The position numbers and the translations under genes were made by a program. The notes below the pieces were generated by a model. It was not told the DNA's origin and ran no database searches. It saw only the letters and a list, made by a program, of their open reading frames with translations. From the NCBI RefSeq assembly GCF_052324685.1, contig NW_027506908.1:186001-250000 (forward strand): DNA of 64,000 nt, in the 5' to 3' direction. This stretch comes from Brachyhypopomus gauderio (Eukaryota > Chordata > Actinopteri > Gymnotiformes > Hypopomidae). Of the stretch, positions 1 to 15,100 are shown one piece after another (the first letter of the stretch is position 1; every line of letters starts with the position of its first letter).

Positions 1-1674
1 CTGCTGTCCATTTGGAACAACCTGATGTGGACTCAAGCAGTAGGTGAAAAGAAAACTCTACATGACCAAACAGAATCTTACAGAATATTGCACACTAGTG
101 TCACACCAATTACTGTTTAATGCGGACAATTTATTATGTACACATGTTGTATTCAATGTGTCTTTGATTACCTTCATCTTCTAATGCTTGTTCTGTCCTC
201 TGCTGTTCCGTTCGAGTTGTGCTCAAAAGGTATGGGTGGAAAAATGAAAAAGACCAAGTCAGCCAAAACTCATAAAGAGTGAAAAATATAAAATGTCATT
301 GCATCAATCATGATTCAGTAATAAAAATGTTGGTGTCCTGTATCACACTCTCTTCAATGTCTTTACCTTTTAGATATGAAAAGGACTCTGCTGTCCATTT
401 GGAACAACCTGATGTGGACTCAAGCAGTAGGTGAAAAGAAAACTCTACATGACCAAACAGAATCTTACAGAATATTGCACACTAGTGTCACACCAATTAC
501 TGTTTAATGCAGACAATTTATTATGTACACATGTTGTATTCAATGTGTCTTTGATTACCTTCATCTTCTAATGCTTGTTCTGTCTTCTGCTGTTCTGTTC
601 GAGTTGTGCTCAAAAGGTATGGGTGGAAAAATGAAAAAGACCAAGTCAGCCAAAACTCAAAGAGTGAAAAATATAAAATGTCATTGCATCAATCATGATT
701 CAGTAATAAAAATGTTGGTGTCCTGTATCACACTCTCTTCAATGTCTTTACCTTTTAGATATGAAAAGGATTCTGCTGTCCATTTGGAACAACCTGATGT
801 GGACTCAAGCAGTAGGTGAAAAGAAAACTCTACATGACCAAACAGAATCTTACAGAATATTGCACACTAGTGTCACACCAATTACTGTTTAATGCGGACA
901 ATTTATTATGTACACATGTTGTATTCAATGTGTCTTTGATTACCTTCATCTTCTAATGCTTGTTCTGTCCTCTGCTGTTCCGTTCGAGTTGTGCTCAAAA
1001 GGTATGGGTGGAAAAATGAAAAAGACCAAGTCAGCCAAAACTCAAAGAGTGAAAAATATAAAATGTCATTGCATCAATTATGATTCAGTAATGAAAATGT
1101 TGGTGTCCTGTATCGAATTCTCTTCAATGTCTTTACCTATTAGATATGAAAAAGATTCTGCTGTCCATTTGGAAGAACCTGATGTGGACTCAAGCAGTAG
1201 GTGAATAGAAAACTCTACATGACCAAACAGAATCTTACAGAATATTGCACACTAGTGTCACACCAATTACTGTTTAATGCAGACAATTTATTATGTACAC
1301 ATGTATTCAATGTGTCTTTGATTACCTTCATCTTCTAATGCTTGTTCTGTCCTCTGCTGTTCCGTTCGAGTTGTGCTCAAAAGGTATGGGTGGAAAAATG
1401 AAAAAGACCAAGTCAGCCAAAACTCAAAGAGTGAAAAATATAAAATGTCATTGCATCAATCATGATTCAGTAATAAAAATGTTGGTGTCCTGTATCACAC
1501 TCTCTTCAATGTCTTTACCTTTTAGATATGAAAAGGATTCTGCTGTCCATTTGGAACAACCTGATGTGGACTCAAGCAGTAGGTGAAAAGAAAACTCTAC
1601 ATGACCAAACAGAATCTTACAGAATATTGCACACTAGTGTCACACCAATTACTGTTTAATGCGGACAATTTATT

Positions 1675-3990
1675 ATGTACACATGTTGTATTCAATGTGT
1701 CTTTGATTACCTTCATCTTCTAATGCTTGTTCTGTCCTCTGCTGTTCCGTTCGAGTTGTGCTCAAAAGGTATGGGTGGAAAAATGAAAAAGACCAAGTCA
1801 GCCAAAACTCAAAGAGTGAAAAATATAAAATGTCATTGCATCAATCATGATTCAGTAATAAAAATGTTGGTGTCCTGTATCACACTCTCTTCAATGTCTT
1901 TACCTTTTAGATATGAAAAGGACTCTGCTGTCCATTTGGAACAACCTGATGTGGACTCAAGCAGTAGGTGAAAAGAAAACTCTACATGACCAAACAGAAT
2001 CTTACAGAATATTGCACACTAGTGTCACACCAATTACTGTTTAATGCAGACAATTTATTATGTACACCTGTTGTATTCAATGTGTCTTTGATTACCTTCA
2101 TCTTCTAATGCTTGTTCTGTCCTCTGCTGTTCCGTTCGAGTTGTGCTCAAAAGGTATGGGTGGAAAAATGAAAAAGACCAAGTCATGCAAAACTCATAAA
2201 GAGTGAAAAATATAAAATGTAATTGCATCAATCATGATTCAGTAATAAAGATGTTGGTGTCCTGTATCAACCTCTCTTCAATGTCTTTACCTTTTAGATA
2301 TGAAAAGGACTCTGCTGTCCATTTGGAACAACCTGATGTGGACTCAAGCAGTAGGTGAAAAGAAAACTCTACATGACCAAACAGAATCTTACAGAATATT
2401 GCACACTAGTGTCACACCAATTACTGTTTAATGCTGACAATTTATTATGTACACATGTTGTATTCAATGTGTCTTTGATTACCTTCATCTTCTAATGCTT
2501 GTTCTGTCTTCTGCTGTTCTGAACGAGTTGTGCTCAAAAGGTATGGGTGGAAAAACGAAAAAGACCAAGTCAGCCAAAACTCATAAAGAGTGAAAAATAT
2601 AAAATGTCATTGCATCAATCATGATTCAGTAATAAAAATGTTGGTGTCCTGTATCACACTCTCTTCAATGTCTTTACCTTTTAGATATGAAAAGGATTCT
2701 GCTGTCCATTTGGAAGAACCTGATGTGGACTCAAGCAGTAGGTGAAAAGAAAACTCTACATGACCAAACAGAATCTTACAGAATATTGCACACTAGTGTC
2801 ACACCAATTACTGTTTAATGCGGACAATTTATTATGTACACATGTTGTATTCAATGTGTCTTTGATTACCTTCATCTTCTAATGCTTGTTCTGTCCTCTG
2901 CTGTTCCGTTCGAGTTGTGCTCAAAAGGTATGGGTGGAAAAATGAAAAAGACCAAGTCAGCCAAAACTCAAAGAGTGAAAAATATAAAATGTCATTGCAT
3001 CAATCATGATTCAGTAATAAAAATGTTGGTGTCCTGTATCACACTCTCTTCAATGTCTTTACCTTTTAGATATGAAAAGGACTCTGCTGTCCATTTGGAA
3101 CAACCTGATGTGGACTCAAGCAGTAGGTGAAAAGAAAACTCTACATGACCAAACAGAATCTTACAGAATATTGCACACTAGTGTCACACCAATTACTGTT
3201 TAATGCAGACAATTTATTATGTACACCTGTTGTATTCAATGTGTCTTTGATTACCTTCATCTTCTAATGCTTGTTCTGTCCTCTGCTGTTCCGTTCGAGT
3301 TGTGCTCAAAAGGTATGGGTGGAAAAATGAAAAAGACCAAGTCATGCAAAACTCATAAAGAGTGAAAAATATAAAATGTAATTGCATCAATCATGATTCA
3401 GTAATAAAGATGTTGGTGTCCTGTATCAACCTCTCTTCAATGTCTTTACCTTTTAGATATGAAAAGGACTCTGCTGTCCATTTGGAACAACCTGATGTGG
3501 ACTCAAGCAGTAGGTGAAAAGAAAACTCTACATGACCAAACAGAATCTTACAGAATATTGCACACTAGTGTCACACCAATTACTGTTTAATGCTGACAAT
3601 TTATTATGTACACATGTTGTATTCAATGTGTCTTTGATTACCTTCATCTTCTAATGCTTGTTCTGTCTTCTGCTGTTCTGAACGAGTTGTGCTCAAAAGG
3701 TATGGGTGGAAAAACGAAAAAGACCAAGTCAGCCAAAACTCATAAAGAGTGAAAAATATAAAATGTCATTGCATCAATCATGATTCAGTAATAAAAATGT
3801 TGGTGTCCTGTATCACACTCTCTTCAATGTCTTTACCTTTTAGATATGAAAAGGATTCTGCTGTCCATTTGGAAGAACCTGATGTGGACTCAAGCAGTAG
3901 GTGAAAAGAAAACTCTACATGACCAAACAGAATCTTACAGAATATTGCACACTAGTGTCACACCAATTACTGTTTAATGCAGACAATTTA
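1675..3990 (+). repeat. Tandem three-monomer (1,159-bp) higher-order repeat
   Basis: The three-monomer block beginning at 1,675 is repeated from 2,834, offset 1,159 bp. Shared rare variants are the ACACCTGTTG monomer (about 2,064 and 3,223), AATGTAATTGC with AATAAAGATG (2,218 and 3,377), and CTGAACGAG (about 2,519 and 3,678). Related variant orders appear again at 15,569-16,700, so this is one level of a nested repeat hierarchy. Confidence 0.8.
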
Positions 3991-6900
3991 TTATGTACAC
4001 ATGTTGTATTCAATGTGTCTTTGATTACCTTCATCTTCTAATGCTTGTTCTGTCTTCTGCTGTTCTGTTCGAGTTGTGCTCAAAAGGTATGGGTGGAAAA
4101 ACGAAAAAGACCAAGTCAGCCAAAACTCATAAAGAGTGAAAAATATAAAATGTCATTGCATCAATTATGATTCAGTAATGAAAATGTTGGTGTCCTGTAT
4201 CGAATTCTCTTCAATGTCTTTACCTTTTAGATATGAAAAAGATTCTGCTGTCCATTTGGAAGAACCTGATGTGGACTCAAGCAGTAGGTGAAAAGAAAAC
4301 TCTACATGACCAAACAGAATCTTACAGAATATTGCACACTAGTGTCACACCAATTACTGTTTAATGCGGACAATTTATTATGTACACATGTTGTATTCAA
4401 TGTGTCTTTGATTACCTTCATCTTCTAATGCTTGTTCTGTCCTCTGCTGTTCCGTTCGAGTTGTGCTCAAAAGGTATGGGTGGAAAAATGAAAAAGACCA
4501 AGTCAGCCAAAACTCAAAGAGTGAAAAATATAAAATGTCATTGCATCAATCATGATTCAGTAATAAAAATGTTGGTGTCCTGTATCACACTCTCTTCAAT
4601 GTCTTTACCTTTTAGATATGAAAAGGACTCTGCTGTCCATTTGGAACAACCTGATGTGGACTCAAGCAGTAGGTGAAAAGAAAACTCTACATGACCAAAC
4701 AGAATCTTACAGAATATTGCACACTAGTGTCACACCAATTACTGTTTAATGCAGACAATTTATTATGTACACCTGTTGTATTCAATGTGTCTTTGATTAC
4801 CTTCATCTTCTAATGCTTGTTCTGTCCTCTGCTGTTCCGTTCGAGTTGTGCTCAAAAGGTATGGGTGGAAAAATGAAAAAGACCAAGTCAGCCAAAACTC
4901 ATAAAGAGTGAAAAATATATAATGTCATTGCATCAATTATGATTCAGTAATGAAAATGTTGGTGTCCTGTATCGAATTCTCTTCAATGTCTTTACCTTTT
5001 AGATATGAAAAGGACTCTGCTGTCCATTTGGAAGAACCTGATGTGGACTCAAGCAGTAGGTGAAAAGAAAACTCTACATGACCAAACAGAATCTTACAGA
5101 ATATTGCACACTAGTGTCACACCAATTACTGTTTAATGCGGACAATTTATTATGTACACATGTTGTATTCAATGTGTCTTTGATTACCTTCATCTTCTAA
5201 TGCTTGTTCTGTCCTCTGCTGTTCCGTTCGAGGTGTCCTCAAAAGGTATGGGTGGAAAAATGAAAAAGACCAAGTCATCCAAAACTCATAAAGAGTGAAA
5301 AATATAAAATGTCATTGCATAAATCATGATTCAGTAATAAAAATATTGGTGTCCTGCATGACACTCTCTTCAATGTCTATACCTTTTAGATATGAAAAAG
5401 ATTCTGCTGTCCATTTGAAAGAACCTGATGTGGACTCAAGCAGTAGGTGAAAAGAAAACTCAACATGACCAAACAAAATCTTACAGAATATTGCACACTA
5501 GTGTCACACCAATTACTGTTTATTGCTGACAATTTATTATGTACACATGTTGTATTCAATGTGTCTTTGATTACCTTCATCTTCTAATGCTTGTTCTGTC
5601 CTCTGCTGTTCTGAACGAGTTGTGCTCAAAAGGTATGGGTGGAAAAACGAAAAAGACCAAGTCAGCCAAAACTCATAAAGAGTGAAAAATATAAAATGTC
5701 ATTGCATCAATCATGATTCAGTAATAAAAATGTTGGTGTCCTGTATCACACTCTCTTCAATGTCTTTACCTTTTAGATATGAAAAGGATTCTGCTGTGCA
5801 TTTGGAAGAACCTGATGTGGACTCAAGCAGTAGGTGAAAAGAAAACTCTACATGACCAAACAGAATCTTACAGAATATTGCACACTAGTGTCACACCAAT
5901 TACTGTTTAATGCGGACAATTTATTATGTACACATGTTGTATTCAATGTGTCTTTGATTACCTTCATCTTCTAATGCTTGTTCTGTCCTCTGCTGTTCCG
6001 TTCGAGTTGTGCTCAAAAGGTATGGGTGGAAAAATGAAAAAGACCAAGTCAGCCAAAACTCATAAAGAGTGAAAAATATATAATGTCATTGCATCAATTA
6101 TGATTCAGTAATGAAAATGTTGGTGTCCTGTATCGAATTCTCTTCAATGTCTTTACCTTTTAGATATGAAAAGGATTCTGCTGTCCATTTGGAAGAACCT
6201 GATGTGGACTCAAGCAGTAGGTGAAAAGAAAACTCTACATGACCAAACAGAATCTTACAGAATATTGCACACTAGTGTCACACCAATTACTGTTTAATGC
6301 GGACAATTTATTATGTACACATGTTGTATTCAATGTGTCTTTGATTACCTTCATCTTCTAATGCTTGTTCTGTCCTCTGCTGTTCCGTTCGAGGTGTCCT
6401 CAAAAGGTATGGGTGGAAAAATGAAAAAGACCAAGTCATCCAAAACTCATAAAGAGTGAAAAATATAAAATGTCATTGCATAAATCATGATTCAGTAATA
6501 AAAATATTGGTGTCCTGCATGACACTCTCTTCAATGTCTATACCTTTTAGATATGAAAAAGATTCTGCTGTCCATTTGAAAGAACCTGATGTGGACTCAA
6601 GCAGTAGGTGAAAAGAAAACTCAACATGACCAAACAAAATCTTACAGAATATTGCACACTAGTGTCACACCAATTACTGTTTATTGCTGACAATTTATTA
6701 TGTACACATGTTGTATTCAATGTGTCTTTGATTACCTTCATCTTCTAATGCTTGTTCTGTCCTCTGCTGTTCCGTTCGAGTTGTGCTCAAAAGGTATGGG
6801 TGGAAAAATGAAAAAGACCAAGTCATCCAAAACTCATAAAGAGTGAAAAATATAAAATGTCATTGCATAAATCATTAATCAGTAATGAAAATATTGGTGT

Positions 6901-7196
6901 CCTGCATCACACTCTCTTCAATGTCTATACCTTTTAGATATGAAAAGGATTCTGCTGTCCATTTGGAAGAACCTGGTGTGGACTCAAGCAGTAGGTGAAA
7001 AGAAAACTCTACATGACCAAACAGAATCTTACAGAATATTGCACACTAGTGTCACACCAATACTGTTTAATGCTGACAATTTATTATGTACAGATGTTGT
7101 ATTCAATGTGTCTTTGATTACCTTCATCTTCTAATGCTTGTTCTGTCCTCTGCTGTTCCGTTCGAGTTGTGCTCAAAAGGTATGGGTGGAAAAATG

Positions 7197-10100
7197 AAAA
7201 AGACCAAGTCATCCAAAACTCATAAAGAGTGAAAAATATAAAATGTCATTGCATCAATCATGATTCAGTAATAAAAATGTTGGTGTCCTGTATCACACTC
7301 TCTTCAATGTCTTTACCTTTTAGATATGAAAAAGATTCTGCTGTCCATTTGAAAGAACCTGATGTGGACTCAAGCAGTAGGTGAAAAGAAAACTCAACAT
7401 GACCAAACAAAATCTTACAGAATATTGCACACTAGTGTCACACCAATTACTGTTTATTGCTGACAATTTATTATGTACACATGTTGTATTCAATGTGTCT
7501 TTGATTACCTTCATCTTCTAATGCTTGTTCTGTCCTCTGCTGTTCCGTTCGAGTTGTGCTCAAAAGGTATGGGTGGAAAAATGAAAAAGACCAAGTCATC
7601 CAAAACTCATAAAGAGTGAAAAATATAAAATGTCATTGCATAAATCATTAATCAGTAATGAAAATATTGGTGTCCTGCATCACACTCTCTTCAATGTCTA
7701 TACCTTTTAGATATGAAAAGGATTCTGCTGTCCATTTGGAAGAACCTGGTGTGGACTCAAGCAGTAGGTGAAAAGAAAACTCTACATGACCAAACAGAAT
7801 CTTACAGAATATTGCACACTAGTGTCACACCAATACTGTTTAATGCTGACAATTTATTATGTACAGATGTTGTATTCAATGTGTCTTTGATTACCTTCAT
7901 CTTCTAATGCTTGTTCTGTCCTCTGCTGTTCCGTTCGAGTTGTGCTCAAAAGGTATGGGTGGAAAAATGAAAAAGACCAAGTCATCCAAAACTCATAAAG
8001 AGTGAAAAATATAAAATGTCATTGCATCAATCATGATTCAGTAATAAAAATGTTGGTGTCCTGTATCACACTCTCTTCAATGTCTTTACCTTTTAGATAT
8101 GAAAAGGATTCTGCTGTGCATTTGGAAGAACCTGATGTGGACTCAAGCAGTAGGTGAAAAGAAAACTCTACATGACCAAACAGAATCTTACAGAATATTG
8201 CACACTAGTGTCACACCAATTACTGTTTAATGCGGACAATTTATTATGTACACATGTTGTATTCAATGTGTCTTTGATTACCTTCATCTTCTAATGCTTG
8301 TTCTGTCCTCTGCTGTTCCGTTCGAGTTGTGCTCAAAAGGTATGGGTGGAAAAATGAAAAAGACCAAGTCAGCCAAAACTCATAAAGAGTGAAAAATATA
8401 AAATGTCATTGCATCAATCATGATTCAGTAATAAAAATGTTGGTGTCCTGTATCACACTCTCTTCAATGTCTTTACCTTTTAGATATGAAAAGGACTCTG
8501 CTGTCCATTTGGAACAACCTGATGTGGACTCAAGCAGTAGGTGAAAAGAAAACTCTACATGACCAAACAGAATCTTACAGAATATTGCACACTAGTGTCA
8601 CACCAATTACTGTTTAATGCAGACAATTTATTATGTACACATGTTGTATTCAATGTGTCTTTGATTACCTTCATCTTCTAATGCTTGTTCTGTCTTCTGC
8701 TGTTCTGTTCGAGTTGTGCTCAAAAGGTATGGGTGGAAAAACGAAAAAGACCAAGTCAGCCAAAACTCATAAAGAGTGAAAAATATAAAATGTCATTGCA
8801 TCAATTATGATTCAGTAATGAAAATGTTGGTGTCCTGTATCGAATTCTCTTCAATGTCTTTACCTTTTAGATATGAAAAAGATTCTGCTGTCCATTTGGA
8901 AGAACCTGATGTGGACTCAAGCAGTAGGTGAAAAGAAAACTCTACATGACCAAACAGAATCTTACAGAATATTGCACACTAGTGTCACACCAATTACTGT
9001 TTAATGCAGACAATTTATTATGTACACATGTATTCAATGTGTCTTTGATTACCTTCATCTTCTAATGCTTGTTCTGTCTTCTGCTGTTCTGAACGAGTTG
9101 TGCTCAAAAGGTATGGGTGGAAAAACGAAAAAGACCAAGTCAGCCAAAACTCATAAAGAGTGAAAAATATAAAATGTCATTGCATCAATCATGATTCAGT
9201 AATAAAAATGTTGGTGTCCTGTATCACACTCTCTTCAATGTCTTTACCTTTTAGATATGAAAAGGATTCTGCTGTGCATTTGGAAGAACCTGATGTGGAC
9301 TCAAGCAGTAGGTGAAAAGAAAACTCTACATGACCAAACAGAATCTTACAGAATATTGCACACTAGTGTCACACCAATTACTGTTTAATGCGGACAATTT
9401 ATTATGTACACATGTTGTATTCAATGTGTCTTTGATTACCTTCATCTTCTAATGCTTGTTCTGTCCTCTGCTGTTCCGTTCGAGTTGTGCTCAAAAGGTA
9501 TGGGTGGAAAAATGAAAAAGACCAAGTCAGCCAAAACTCATAAAGAGTGAAAAATATAAAATGTCATTGCATCAATCATGATTCAGTAATAAAAATGTTG
9601 GTGTCCTGTATCACACTCTCTTCAATGTCTTTACCTTTTAGATATGAAAAGGACTCTGCTGTCCATTTGGAACAACCTGATGTGGACTCAAGCAGTAGGT
9701 GAAAAGAAAACTCTACATGACCAAACAGAATCTTACAGAATATTGCACACTAGTGTCACACCAATTACTGTTTAATGCAGACAATTTATTATGTACACAT
9801 GTTGTATTCAATGTGTCTTTGATTACCTTCATCTTCTAATGCTTGTTCTGTCTTCTGCTGTTCTGTTCGAGTTGTGCTCAAAAGGTATGGGTGGAAAAAC
9901 GAAAAAGACCAAGTCAGCCAAAACTCATAAAGAGTGAAAAATATAAAATGTCATTGCATCAATTATGATTCAGTAATGAAAATGTTGGTGTCCTGTATCG
10001 AATTCTCTTCAATGTCTTTACCTTTTAGATATGAAAAAGATTCTGCTGTCCATTTGGAAGAACCTGATGTGGACTCAAGCAGTAGGTGAAAAGAAAACTC

Positions 10101-13100
10101 TACATGACCAAACAGAATCTTACAGAATATTGCACACTAGTGTCACACCAATTACTAATGCAGACAATTTATTATGTACACATGTATTCAATGTGTCTTT
10201 GATTACCTTCATCTTCTAATGCTTGTTCTGTCCTCTGCTGTTCCGTTCGAGTTGTGCTCAAAAGGTATGGGTGGAAAAATGAAAAAGACCAAGTCAGCCA
10301 AAACTCAAAGAGTGAAAAATATAAAATGTCATTGCATCAATCATGATTCAGTAATAAAAATGTTGGTGTCCTGTATCACACTCTCTTCAATGTCTTTACC
10401 TTTTAGATATGAAAAGGATTCTGCTGTCCATTTGGAACAACCTGATGTGGACTCAAGCAGTAGGTGAAAAGAAAACTCTACATGACCAAACAGAATCTTA
10501 CAGAATATTGCACACTAGTGTCACACCAATTACTGTTTAATGCGGACAATTTATTATGTACACATGTTGTATTCAATGTGTCTTTGATTACCTTCATCTT
10601 CTAATGCTTGTTCTGTCCTCTGCTGTTCCGTTCGAGTTGTGCTCAAAAGGTATGGGTGGAAAAACGAAAAAGACCAAGTCAGCCAAAACTCATAAAGAGT
10701 GAAAAATATAAAATGTCATTGCATCAATCATGATTCAGTAATAAAAATGTTGGTGTCCTGTATCACACTCTCTTCAATGTCTTTACCTTTTAGATATGAA
10801 AAGGATTCTGCTGTCCATTTGGAAGAACCTGATGTGGACTCAAGCAGTAGGTGAAAAGAAAACTCTACATGACCAAACAGAATCTTACAGAATATTGCAC
10901 ACTAGTGTCACACCAATTACTGTTTAATGCAGACAATTTATTATGTACACATGTTGTATTCAATGTGTCTTTGATTACCTTCATCTTCTAATGCTTGTTC
11001 TGTCTTCTGCTGTTCTGTTCGAGTTGTGCTCAAAAGGTATGGGTGGAAAAACGAAAAAGACCAAGTCATCCAAAACTCATAAAGAGTGAAAAATATAAAA
11101 TGTCATTGCATCAATCATGATTCAGTAATAAAAATGTTGGTGTCCTGTATCACACTCTCTTCAATGTCTTTACCTTTTAGATATGAAAAAGATTCTGCTG
11201 TCCATTTGAAAGAACCTGATGTGGACTCAAGCAGTAGGTGAAAAGAAAACTCAACATGACCAAACAAAATCTTACAGAATATTGCACACTAGTGTCACAC
11301 CAATTACTGTTTATTGCTGACAATTTATTATGTACACATGTTGTATTCAATGTGTCTTTGATTACCTTCATCTTCTAATGCTTGTTCTGTCCTCTGCTGT
11401 TCCGTTCGAGTTGTGCTCAAAAGGTATGGGTGGAAAAATGAAAAAGACCAAGTCATCCAAAACTCATAAAGAGTGAAAAATATAAAATGTCATTGCATAA
11501 ATCATTAATCAGTAATGAAAATATTGGTGTCCTGCATCACACTCTCTTCAATGTCTATACCTTTTAGATATGAAAAGGATTCTGCTGTCCATTTGGAAGA
11601 ACCTGGTGTGGACTCAAGCAGTAGGTGAAAAGAAAACTCTACATGACCAAACAGAATCTTACAGAATATTGCACACTAGTGTCACACCAATACTGTTTAA
11701 TGCTGACAATTTATTATGTACAGATGTTGTATTCAATGTGTCTTTGATTACCTTCATCTTCTAATGCTTGTTCTGTCCTCTGCTGTTCCGTTCGAGTTGT
11801 GCTCAAAAGGTATGGGTGGAAAAATGAAAAAGACCAAGTCATCCAAAACTCATAAAGAGTGAAAAATATAAAATGTCATTGCATCAATCATGATTCAGTA
11901 ATAAAAATGTTGGTGTCCTGTATCACACTCTCTTCAATGTCTTTACCTTTTAGATATGAAAAGGATTCTGCTGTGCATTTGGAAGAACCTGATGTGGACT
12001 CAAGCAGTAGGTGAAAAGAAAACTCTACATGACCAAACAGAATCTTACAGAATATTGCACACTAGTGTCACACCAATTACTGTTTAATGCGGACAATTTA
12101 TTATGTACACATGTTGTATTCAATGTGTCTTTGATTACCTTCATCTTCTAATGCTTGTTCTGTCCTCTGCTGTTCCGTTCGAGTTGTGCTCAAAAGGTAT
12201 GGGTGGAAAAATGAAAAAGACCAAGTCAGCCAAAACTCATAAAGAGTGAAAAATATAAAATGTCATTGCATCAATCATGATTCAGTAATAAAAATGTTGG
12301 TGTCCTGTATCACACTCTCTTCAATGTCTTTACCTTTTAGATATGAAAAGGACTCTGCTGTCCATTTGGAACAACCTGATGTGGACTCAAGCAGTAGGTG
12401 AAAAGAAAACTCTACATGACCAAACAGAATCTTACAGAATATTGCACACTAGTGTCACACCAATTACTGTTTAATGCAGACAATTTATTATGTACACATG
12501 TTGTATTCAATGTGTCTTTGATTACCTTCATCTTCTAATGCTTGTTCTGTCTTCTGCTGTTCTGTTCGAGTTGTGCTCAAAAGGTATGGGTGGAAAAACG
12601 AAAAAGACCAAGTCAGCCAAAACTCATAAAGAGTGAAAAATATAAAATGTCATTGCATCAATTATGATTCAGTAATGAAAATGTTGGTGTCCTGTATCGA
12701 ATTCTCTTCAATGTCTTTACCTTTTAGATATGAAAAAGATTCTGCTGTCCATTTGGAAGAACCTGATGTGGACTCAAGCAGTAGGTGAAAAGAAAACTCT
12801 ACATGACCAAACAGAATCTTACAGAATATTGCACACTAGTGTCACACCAATTACTGTTTAATGCAGACAATTTATTATGTACACATGTATTCAATGTGTC
12901 TTTGATTACCTTCATCTTCTAATGCTTGTTCTGTCTTCTGCTGTTCTGAACGAGTTGTGCTCAAAAGGTATGGGTGGAAAAACGAAAAAGACCAAGTCAG
13001 CCAAAACTCATAAAGAGTGAAAAATATAAAATGTCATTGCATCAATCATGATTCAGTAATAAAAATGTTGGTGTCCTGTATCACACTCTCTTCAATGTCT

Positions 13101-14910
13101 TTACCTTTTAGATATGAAAAGGATTCTGCTGTGCATTTGGAAGAACCTGATGTGGACTCAAGCAGTAGGTGAAAAGAAAACTCTACATGACCAAACAGAA
13201 TCTTACAGAATATTGCACACTAGTGTCACACCAATTACTGTTTAATGCGGACAATTTATTATGTACACATGTTGTATTCAATGTGTCTTTGATTACCTTC
13301 ATCTTCTAATGCTTGTTCTGTCCTCTGCTGTTCCGTTCGAGTTGTGCTCAAAAGGTATGGGTGGAAAAATGAAAAAGACCAAGTCAGCCAAAACTCATAA
13401 AGAGTGAAAAATATAAAATGTCATTGCATCAATCATGATTCAGTAATAAAAATGTTGGTGTCCTGTATCACACTCTCTTCAATGTCTTTACCTTTTAGAT
13501 ATGAAAAGGACTCTGCTGTCCATTTGGAACAACCTGATGTGGACTCAAGCAGTAGGTGAAAAGAAAACTCTACATGACCAAACAGAATCTTACAGAATAT
13601 TGCACACTAGTGTCACACCAATTACTGTTTAATGCAGACAATTTATTATGTACACATGTTGTATTCAATGTGTCTTTGATTACCTTCATCTTCTAATGCT
13701 TGTTCTGTCTTCTGCTGTTCTGTTCGAGTTGTGCTCAAAAGGTATGGGTGGAAAAACGAAAAAGACCAAGTCAGCCAAAACTCATAAAGAGTGAAAAATA
13801 TAAAATGTCATTGCATCAATTATGATTCAGTAATGAAAATGTTGGTGTCCTGTATCGAATTCTCTTCAATGTCTTTACCTTTTAGATATGAAAAAGATTC
13901 TGCTGTCCATTTGGAAGAACCTGATGTGGACTCAAGCAGTAGGTGAAAAGAAAACTCTACATGACCAAACAGAATCTTACAGAATATTGCACACTAGTGT
14001 CACACCAATTACTAATGCAGACAATTTATTATGTACACATGTATTCAATGTGTCTTTGATTACCTTCATCTTCTAATGCTTGTTCTGTCCTCTGCTGTTC
14101 CGTTCGAGTTGTGCTCAAAAGGTATGGGTGGAAAAATGAAAAAGACCAAGTCAGCCAAAACTCAAAGAGTGAAAAATATAAAATGTCATTGCATCAATCA
14201 TGATTCAGTAATAAAAATGTTGGTGTCCTGTATCACACTCTCTTCAATGTCTTTACCTTTTAGATATGAAAAGGATTCTGCTGTCCATTTGGAACAACCT
14301 GATGTGGACTCAAGCAGTAGGTGAAAAGAAAACTCTACATGACCAAACAGAATCTTACAGAATATTGCACACTAGTGTCACACCAATTACTGTTTAATGC
14401 GGACAATTTATTATGTACACATGTTGTATTCAATGTGTCTTTGATTACCTTCATCTTCTAATGCTTGTTCTGTCCTCTGCTGTTCCGTTCGAGTTGTGCT
14501 CAAAAGGTATGGGTGGAAAAACGAAAAAGACCAAGTCAGCCAAAACTCATAAAGAGTGAAAAATATAAAATGTCATTGCATCAATCATGATTCAGTAATA
14601 AAAATGTTGGTGTCCTGTATCACACTCTCTTCAATGTCTTTACCTTTTAGATATGAAAAGGATTCTGCTGTCCATTTGGAAGAACCTGATGTGGACTCAA
14701 GCAGTAGGTGAAAAGAAAACTCTACATGACCAAACAGAATCTTACAGAATATTGCACACTAGTGTCACACCAATTACTGTTTAATGCAGACAATTTATTA
14801 TGTACACATGTTGTATTCAATGTGTCTTTGATTACCTTCATCTTCTAATGCTTGTTCTGTCTTCTGCTGTTCTGTTCGAGTTGTGCTCAAAAGGTATGGG
14901 TGGAAAAACG
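7197..14910 (+). repeat. Two tandem copies of a 3,857-bp ten-monomer higher-order repeat
   Basis: Ten consecutive monomers (about 7,197-11,053) recur as a block at about 11,054-14,910. Diagnostic variants recur at a constant offset of 3,857 bp: the TTGAAAGAACC monomer at 7,349 and 11,206, the CAATACTGTTTAATG deletion monomer at 7,831 and 11,688, and the ATTACTAATGCAGAC deletion monomer at 10,152 and 14,009. The block edges fall inside a monomer near the GACCAAGTCATCC/GACCAAGTCAGCC variant, as unequal crossing-over would leave them. Blocks of this kind are commonly recent; identity looked essentially complete where I compared lines. Confidence 0.88.
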
Positions 14911-15100
14911 AAAAAGACCAAGTCAGCCAAAACTCATAAAGAGTGAAAAATATAAAATGTCATTGCATCAATTATGATTCAGTAATGAAAATGTTGGTGT
15001 CCTGTATCGAATTCTCTTCAATGTCTTTACCTTTTAGATATGAAAAAGATTCTGCTGTCCATTTGGAAGAACCTGATGTGGACTCAAGCAGTAGGTGAAA

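Noticed and set aside
523-819. Repeated 97-98-codon open frame in satellite monomers
   Set aside because: It is open only in monomers with the CTCAAAGAG form; sister monomers with two extra bases are interrupted. No family resemblance; treated as a by-product of repetition.
5386-5580. 64-codon minus-strand frames in several monomers
   Set aside because: They overlap the satellite, occur only in particular variants and mirror plus-strand frames at the same place.
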